Of a stretch of 42,500 nucleotides of DNA, positions 39,001-42,500 are shown in pieces. A program made the translations under genes and the position numbers. Within the stretch, counting starts at the first letter, position 1. The number at the start of each line of letters is the position of its first letter. The stretch is from Prorocentrum cordatum (taxonomy: Eukaryota > Sar > Dinophyceae > Prorocentrales > Prorocentraceae). Location of the stretch: positions 272,761-315,260 of the forward strand of contig CAUYUJ010012536.1 of the NCBI GenBank assembly GCA_963575745.1, read 5' to 3'. Below the pieces are notes generated by a model, which was not told the origin of the DNA, did no database searches, and was given only the letters and a program-made list of their open reading frames with translations.

Positions 39001-41943
39001 CTGCGATCGAAAACCACCAGTGTCTGTATGCACAATGCCACACTCGCGTAACCATTTTTCACACTCTCCCAAAAATTCCGTGCCGAGGTCAGAATGGAAG
39101 CGCCGCAACTTTCGCTGGTGAAGTTTACATGTTATCATAGCGTCCCTAACTGTGGCCGATTCTTTGTTCGGTAGTCCGAGTGTGAATCCGTAACGAGATT
39201 TCCTGATGACCAGTGCGAGGCCATACCTGTTACCATTCAGGGACACTGGAAGTGGGCCGACCAGATCAGCTGATATTTCCCCCCCGCCACTCTCGTCGGA
39301 GATGCGCCAGGCGGGGCGTGCACGAAGCTTGGCTTGGACACAAATGTCGCAATCCGGGTCGTGATCGATGTGCCCCCGTCGAATGTGATCCAAAATGGGC
39401 CCCTCTACGATGGCGGATTTTTCGGGATGGGGCCCAGACTCCGGGAAGAATAACACAGGAGTGTCGGAACCAGAATTGCGCAGGAAATCGATGCAGGAAT
39501 CGAGCTTTGTGAAAACTGGGACGGCGTCTTCTCGAATGGCGAATCCGGCATACGTGTCGAAGGAACTACTGGCCGTTGGATGGATGCACGGCGTCGCGGT
39601 TCCAGTTGGGCGAGGCTCCTCGCCACAACTGTCCCCGAGAGCACCAGGAGGCGGACGCATTGGACGAATCGACAGGTCGGTTCCAGTCGGGCGAGGCTCC
39701 TCGCCACGATTGTCCCCTGGCCTGCCGGAAGGCGTTCCTCCTCTTCCTCCTCTTCCTTCCCCTTCCTGCTCCTTCTCCTCCTCGTTACCTATACGTACTG
39801 GCAAGTAGTGAAGAGTGGAGGGGGGGAACGTCGAGGAAACCATGTTCAAGGAACCGGTACAAGTATGCCCACCCAAGTAGAATAAGTTCCCCTCCCTGAT
39901 CAAGTTGTACTGCTCTCCCGCTGGGCTCGCCAGCGTCGCTCCGAACCTTCCCTGCTTGTACTCCCACCCGTTGTCTGTAAGTAGAGCTATGGATAAGAGG
40001 GAAGAGCTAGCTACAGTGCAGAGGAGACAAGATTGTAGGTGAACGCCACAGCAGACAACGTCTGCTTCCTCGGTGACGAGCGTCTCGCCGTTAGCGGTCT
40101 CGAGGATGATGGGTTGCGCCAAGGGGCTCCGATTCTGTGCGTACGCGAAATCGGTGCCGCATAAAATATGCCGCTCGGCACCCGAATCGGCGATCAGACG
40201 GAGGACGTCGCACGCAACCCCGTGCTCGCCGATGCTGATGGACTTGAACGTGAGACGGACCATTTGACCACTCAGTCTTTGCAGGAGGTCTTTGGTGCCT
40301 TTGTACTCTGTTTTCAAGTGTTCCATGTACTGCTCTGCTTGTGATGTGAGCGAATCCAGTGTGATTGCGGTTGCTGGTGGGGCGGGCGGTACCGATCCGC
40401 CGCCCGAAAATTGACCTGCTTGGTTGGCTCCGATCCAACTCTGTTCTGTGACAGGTGCGAACTTGCCGGCTCCGATCCGGCTCCTTGTCCTCTCGTTGAA
40501 ACTCGGCTGCGGCACGGGCGTCCCCGGTGCGCCGCCCGAGCTGCTGGTTCCGATCCAGCTGGGATTGGTCTTGCCAAACCCTTTACCTTTGTCCTTGTCT
40601 TTGCCCTTGCCTTTGTTCGGGCAGTCGTTGCCCCAGTGGCCGGGCTCGAAACACACTCTGCAGACGTCTTTGGGCAAACGTTGCGTTTGTTGGCCCCAGG
40701 AGCCGCTTGGAGTGCCAGGGGTGCGCGTGGGGCCCGTGTTGTTGTGGGAGAAGCGGCACCTGTCGCCCATGGAGCACCAGCCGCTCATGTAGAACGAGCA
40801 TGGGATCCTCGCGTCCTTGCCTTTGCCTGTCTTGCCGTCCTTGCCTTTGCCCGTCTTGCCGTCCTTGCCAGTTGCAGCAGCGCCAGCTAAGACGCTTGTC
40901 GGCGCTGGCGGGGTGTCGGTGGTCGGCGTGTCGTGCAGGAGTGCCCACTCGCCCGCCTTTCGCTCAGCCATCTCGTAGATGGCATGGACATCGTTCGGGT
41001 GCGTGTACGACACCATCTCCAAGGTCACTTGGAGTGGCTTGAGCTTGCCGATCAGCCTCCGCAGTGAACGAAGAGCTGTTTGTTGTGAAGGTGCGGAGCC
41101 TGCGGCCCGCAACTCGTCGTAGTCAGTCTTCCACACCCGGAGTGCGTGCTGCAGTTTGGTTTTGTCGGTGACCGGCTCTGGGTCGGTAAACTTGTCGTTC
41201 AAGGCGGACACGTACGTTGCACTGGATTTCAGGACGGCCCCGGCCAAAGCCGCCACCATGGAGATGCCATCTGTGCGGTATTCGTCAAAGTAAAGGCATA
41301 ACTCTTCGTCCGCGAGCCCGCAGAGCTCGAAGGCTAACGCCTTGTTGGCTGTGGTGTAGGCCGGGTTGTTGTGCACCGGTGAAGTGTCCAGTTCCGGGGG
41401 GTCACTCAGGACCAGTTGTACCGCATCAGCAAAGCCTGCACTTTGCAGGCCGCACCAGCTGGCGAGCTTGGTGTTGACCCACGCGCGCCACGACTTCACC
41501 GACGGAAGGGTCCGGGGACCTTTCGGCAGGGCGTGCAATGGCTGTCTCGAGCTGCTGCCGCCCCCGCCGCCGCCGGACTGCATGGCAGACAGCTCGCGTG
41601 CGACCTCGGAGAGACTCTCTCCAAGCTTGCACATGAGGAAAGCGTTCACGTCAGGTGGAGCGGTCGGTGCTGGTGTAGTCGTAGTGGGCTGTGGTGGTGC
41701 GGGTAACCCTGGGGGCCCCTCCTGGCGTCCAGTCGGGCGAGGCGCCTCGCCACGACTGTCAGCCCAGAGAGGCGCAGGTGCTGCTTGCCTTCCTGCCTGT
41801 GCTGGCGTCTGTGGTGGCGACCTACGTGTGAACGGTGTTTTCGGAACAGCAGTGGACGGAACATCACCCGACAGGCGATCAGGAGTGACTTCAGCCAGAT
41901 CGTCGTCGTCGTCGGGGATCCGAACAGATGCAGCGTCCGCCAT
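36058..41943 (-). CDS. gag-pol: Ty1/copia gag-pol polyprotein, 1961 aa
   Basis: One uninterrupted frame. Gag (about 1-560) has a CCCH finger (CSFYMSGWC then CRFSH, near 381) and a CCHC knuckle (CRVCFEPGHWGNDC, near 428), with GKDGKTGK repeats before them. The aspartic protease active site is ADSGAERH near 582. Integrase has the zinc-binding HIRRGH ... CDIC near 853 and a D-D-35-E core (ADLVGP near 891, FHSDLGTEF near 949, E in NGIAERR near 986). RT has DLLSAYLQ near 1444 and catalytic YVDD near 1601. RNase H has STGESESLA near 1814 and RLDNQA near 1854. Integrase precedes RT, which defines copia rather than gypsy. All catalytic residues I can place are present, so it may be active. Four palindrome-derived peptides lie in linkers. 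Confidence 0.97.
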   Translation of the reverse strand: MADAASVRIPDDDDDLAEVTPDRLSGDVPSTAVPKTPFTRRSPPQTPAQAGRQAAPAPLWADSRGEAPRPTGRQEGPPGLPAPPQPTTTTPAPTAPPDVNAFLMCKLGESLSEVARELSAMQSGGGGGGSSSRQPLHALPKGPRTLPSVKSWRAWVNTKLASWCGLQSAGFADAVQLVLSDPPELDTSPVHNNPAYTTANKALAFELCGLADEELCLYFDEYRTDGISMVAALAGAVLKSSATYVSALNDKFTDPEPVTDKTKLQHALRVWKTDYDELRAAGSAPSQQTALRSLRRLIGKLKPLQVTLEMVSYTHPNDVHAIYEMAERKAGEWALLHDTPTTDTPPAPTSVLAGAAATGKDGKTGKGKDGKTGKGKDARIPCSFYMSGWCSMGDRCRFSHNNTGPTRTPGTPSGSWGQQTQRLPKDVCRVCFEPGHWGNDCPNKGKGKDKDKGKGFGKTNPSWIGTSSSGGAPGTPVPQPSFNERTRSRIGAGKFAPVTEQSWIGANQAGQFSGGGSVPPAPPATAITLDSLTSQAEQYMEHLKTEYKGTKDLLQRLSGQMVRLTFKSISIGEHGVACDVLRLIADSGAERHILCGTDFAYAQNRSPLAQPIILETANGETLVTEEADVVCCGVHLQSCLLCTVASSSLLSIALLTDNGWEYKQGRFGATLASPAGEQYNLIREGNLFYLGGHTCTGSLNMVSSTFPPSTLHYLPVRIGNEEEKEQEGEGRGGRGGTPSGRPGDNRGEEPRPTGTDLSIRPMRPPPGALGDSCGEEPRPTGTATPCIHPTASSSFDTYAGFAIREDAVPVFTKLDSCIDFLRNSGSDTPVLFFPESGPHPEKSAIVEGPILDHIRRGHIDHDPDCDICVQAKLRARPAWRISDESGGGEISADLVGPLPVSLNGNRYGLALVIRKSRYGFTLGLPNKESATVRDAMITCKLHQRKLRRFHSDLGTEFLGECEKWLRECGIVHTDTGGFRSQANGIAERRIQSLFELTRAIFLQGSAPKALWDEAYQHANNIFDNTPHEVPGFAEKQVPQALENPDGTFHDVSKWPPWGCKVLYFVHKPQRTDKFDSHAKLGIFVGFDSKTSGGIRVAPITPLGERWVVERQIVCTTVRFRETIFPLSSPSSKPVPLDVPLDVGAAPSDIEADILLESPPQPGSVADSRGEAPRPTGPPPAAEAQTTPVAGSSKRATTEERRRYWRERYHARQRDRRTVQPEASRRTRRRVAHVGLESSDDLSGSDSEPYLSTPSSLASSGTSEDEDGYPDPSLEEVVTLFTKTSFLQPDLQVAPPASDIFRAFSTEIVRQELESEVMYVLGRQAAHVTQLMDTRKYLKTPRGVEAAAQQFARMMEHPVWAPPQELDSIPDSARVVKGKLLTSEKHFELPAALHECKARFVAMGNTLFNKHMRVVRSSPDLLWSPVTSLAGARFVQARSLAMGRETETIDLLSAYLQIFVGGDIEYYILIPAEVIDILPEDVRRLFRSLKMPACRLKRALYGLQRSGSDFIAAFTQWLMWNDWQSMEEEPAVFYLWHKDNDKEALQRALKLKTWVDAELQGGQNPFSQQYRVETPSWHDTYQQIMIPHHRQNRSSKHCSTMATYVDDCELDAQKRNRESIWAVIRTMFSSKSPEIVHKYLGCICSPPRLMKLADGRSGTVCTISQADYCRRIVHDWETVTGQAARPTTTPAQQTSPPRPEDIPPSEAGTGRRQIIGETLYAARCSRPDISFAVGRVARYVDKWCPWAETELAHLAGYLSTTCGLELVMLNAGDSWDDLLLHAWSDADFNGLKSTTGFYLELVGPKGSQYPLSWGAARQDVATTSTGESESLAWATTAKNAIRLAAMVEYTRPTPVEIVGRLDNQAVEQAIRKGYSQKIGHLKKHAEVSLLFLHECGIVPNRTPGIHNIADAFTKAIGHNKLMYLIGRSFGIRADTFTNGSVRVCMVKVPSGSSTCPSASSPS
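38417..38448. repeat. 32-bp in-frame palindrome, copy 4
   Basis: AGTCG and CGACT flank GGCGAGGC/GCCTCGCC, a near-perfect hairpin with one bulged base. Encodes DSRGEAPRPTG in the linker between integrase and RT. Confidence 0.9.
39601..39632. repeat. 32-bp in-frame palindrome, copy 2
   Basis: The outer stem is AGTTG/CAACT. Both sides changed together relative to AGTCG/CGACT, so pairing is kept. Encodes DSCGEEPRPTG between protease and integrase. Confidence 0.9.
39683..39714. repeat. 32-bp in-frame palindrome, copy 3
   Basis: The outer stem is AGTCG/CGATT, allowing a G-T pair. Encodes DNRGEEPRPTG. Its start is 82 bp from the start of copy 2, in the same orientation. Confidence 0.9.
41729..41760. 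repeat. 32-bp in-frame palindrome, copy 1
   Basis: AGTCG, GGCGAGGC, GCCTCGCC, A, CGACT. Encodes DSRGEAPRPTG near residue 63 of Gag, in a Pro-rich segment. Confidence 0.9.
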
Positions 41944-41998
41944 CCGATCGATCGCGCGCGAACTAAGGCTAAGGGGAAAATGCGGGCGCTGGGAACGA

Positions 41999-42011
41999 AG
42001 GGCTCATAACC
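41999..42011 (-). promoter_or_regulatory. Primer-binding site matching the tRNA-iMet anticodon arm
   Basis: Directly next to the 5' LTR. Its plus-strand sequence AGGGCTCATAACC equals 13 bases of the anticodon stem-loop of yeast initiator tRNA-Met (positions 28-40, anticodon CAT included) rather than a tRNA 3' end. This implies priming by a cleaved 5' half of tRNA-iMet, the mechanism known for Drosophila copia. The leader from here to the gag start is only 55 nt. Confidence 0.8.
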
Positions 42012-42117
42012 TGAGGTTGGTGGAGGGCCCCCCCGGCGCGGCCTGTTCCCTGGGGTCTTGAGCCTTGAACCAAAGCGCGAGGCCAAGCAGGGTGGCAGCA
42101 TGGGGCCTGTCCCCGCA
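42012..42117 (-). repeat. 5' LTR of the copia element
   Basis: Partner of 34905-35010 with two differences. Here the spliced-leader-like word reads CTTTGGTTCAAG, one change from the other LTR. It is expected to hold the promoter; no TATA-like box is obvious. Confidence 0.92.
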
Positions 42118-42500
42118 CGAGGAGGAGGAGGAAGAGGAGGAGGAGGAGGGGAGGGAGAGAGGGAGGGAGGGAGAAACTGAGGAGGAAGAGGAGGATGCCT
42201 CTTGGGAATTCGCGGGGCGTCCCATTCCCGCTGCGCGATTCGCAGCGCCGACGAGGAGAAAGTACATGTTGGCAAGAAAAACGTCGACGTTGCGGTGTTT
42301 TTTTTGACAGGTAGGACGGGGGGTCCCGCGTAGGGTTGGCCAGGCGTCCGCGCGCGATGTGCGCCGCGTCCCATTCCTGCTACACTTGTCGCAGCGTCGG
42401 CGACAAGGAATCCATGCTGACGAGAAAAACGTTGACTTCGTATTGTTTTTGTATTGTTAGGACGCGACACCCGCTTAGGGTTACCCAAGCGATGTCCATT
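42118..42500. repeat. Right flank: target duplication, GAG tract and tandem satellite units
   Basis: CGAGG (42118-42122) is the target duplication. GAG/GGA repeats run to about 42200. Two tandem units of about 135 bp follow, aligned at GCGTCCCATTCC (42226 and 42366), each with GAGAAAGTACATG or AAGGAATCCATG, then CAAGAAAAACGTCGAC or CGAGAAAAACGTTGAC, and a T run. The array continues past the window edge and resembles the left flank of the retrotransposon. Confidence 0.75.

Larger units (their letters stand above)
34905..42117 (-). mobile_element. Complete Ty1/copia LTR retrotransposon, 7213 bp
   Basis: Bounded by 106-bp LTRs (34905-35010 and 42012-42117) that begin TG and end CA and differ at only two positions, and by a 5-bp target duplication CGAGG (34900-34904 and 42118-42122). 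Coding is on the minus strand, so the 5' LTR is the right one. The order is LTR, primer site, gag-pol ORF, second ORF, LTR. Near-identical LTRs and an intact 1961-codon ORF indicate a recent insertion, into a (GAG)n tract. The polypurine tract before the 3' LTR is poor: G-rich but interrupted by C. Confidence 0.95.

Noticed and set aside
36058-41943. Possibility that the large ORF belongs to a virus
   Set aside because: Integrase before RT, copia-type LTRs and target duplication, and no envelope identify it as a Ty1/copia retrotransposon.
1-42500. tRNA, rRNA, 5S and complete spliced-leader RNA genes
   Set aside because: None recognised on either strand. The only tRNA-like match is the 13-base primer site, and the only leader match is the relic in the LTR.

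Overview
This window looks like nuclear DNA of a dinoflagellate. The evidence is GC-rich sequence dominated by repeats, very few intact genes, many short transposon-like inserts with terminal inverted repeats (introner-like elements), and a Ty1/copia element whose LTR contains the 3' end of the dinoflagellate spliced leader. No species can be named from sequence alone; a Prorocentrum- or Polarella-like genome would fit.

Layout. 1-8.1 kb: microsatellites, a 614-bp fold-back element and long stretches with no gene I can recognise. 8.1-12.7 kb: three diverged copies of one repeat segment, broken up by introner-like elements of different families. 12.8-15.45 kb (minus): the only convincing host gene, a three-exon SLC13/Pho87-type anion transporter whose two introns are both TIR elements. 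15.5-16.7 kb: a 1.1-kb CAT microsatellite. 17.3-24.4 kb (plus): a decayed LINE-like retroelement (zinc-finger/coiled-coil ORF1, RT, RNase H, C-terminal zinc ribbon) carrying at least five later TIR insertions, most with clear 8-bp target duplications. 24.4-34.9 kb: microsatellites, a probable 466-bp retroposed insert, a 2-kb decamer minisatellite and a roughly 160-bp satellite. 34.9-42.1 kb (minus): an almost perfect Ty1/copia retrotransposon with 106-bp LTRs, a 5-bp target duplication, a primer site matching the anticodon arm of initiator tRNA-Met, a 1961-aa gag-pol and a second ORF with a ubiquitin-like segment. 42.1-42.5 kb: the flanking satellite resumes.

Most notable: (1) a 32-bp palindrome inserted in frame five times in the copia coding regions, always giving nearly the same peptide; (2) the complete copia element with inferred half-tRNA priming, a spliced-leader relic in the LTR and an extra ubiquitin-like ORF; (3) a TIR family (core GTCGGGC, 8-bp target duplications) found in degraded retroelement sequence, next to related elements that form the introns of a real gene; (4) two different TIR families inserted two bases apart at equivalent positions of duplicated segments. 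All assignments come from reading motifs; no database search was possible.
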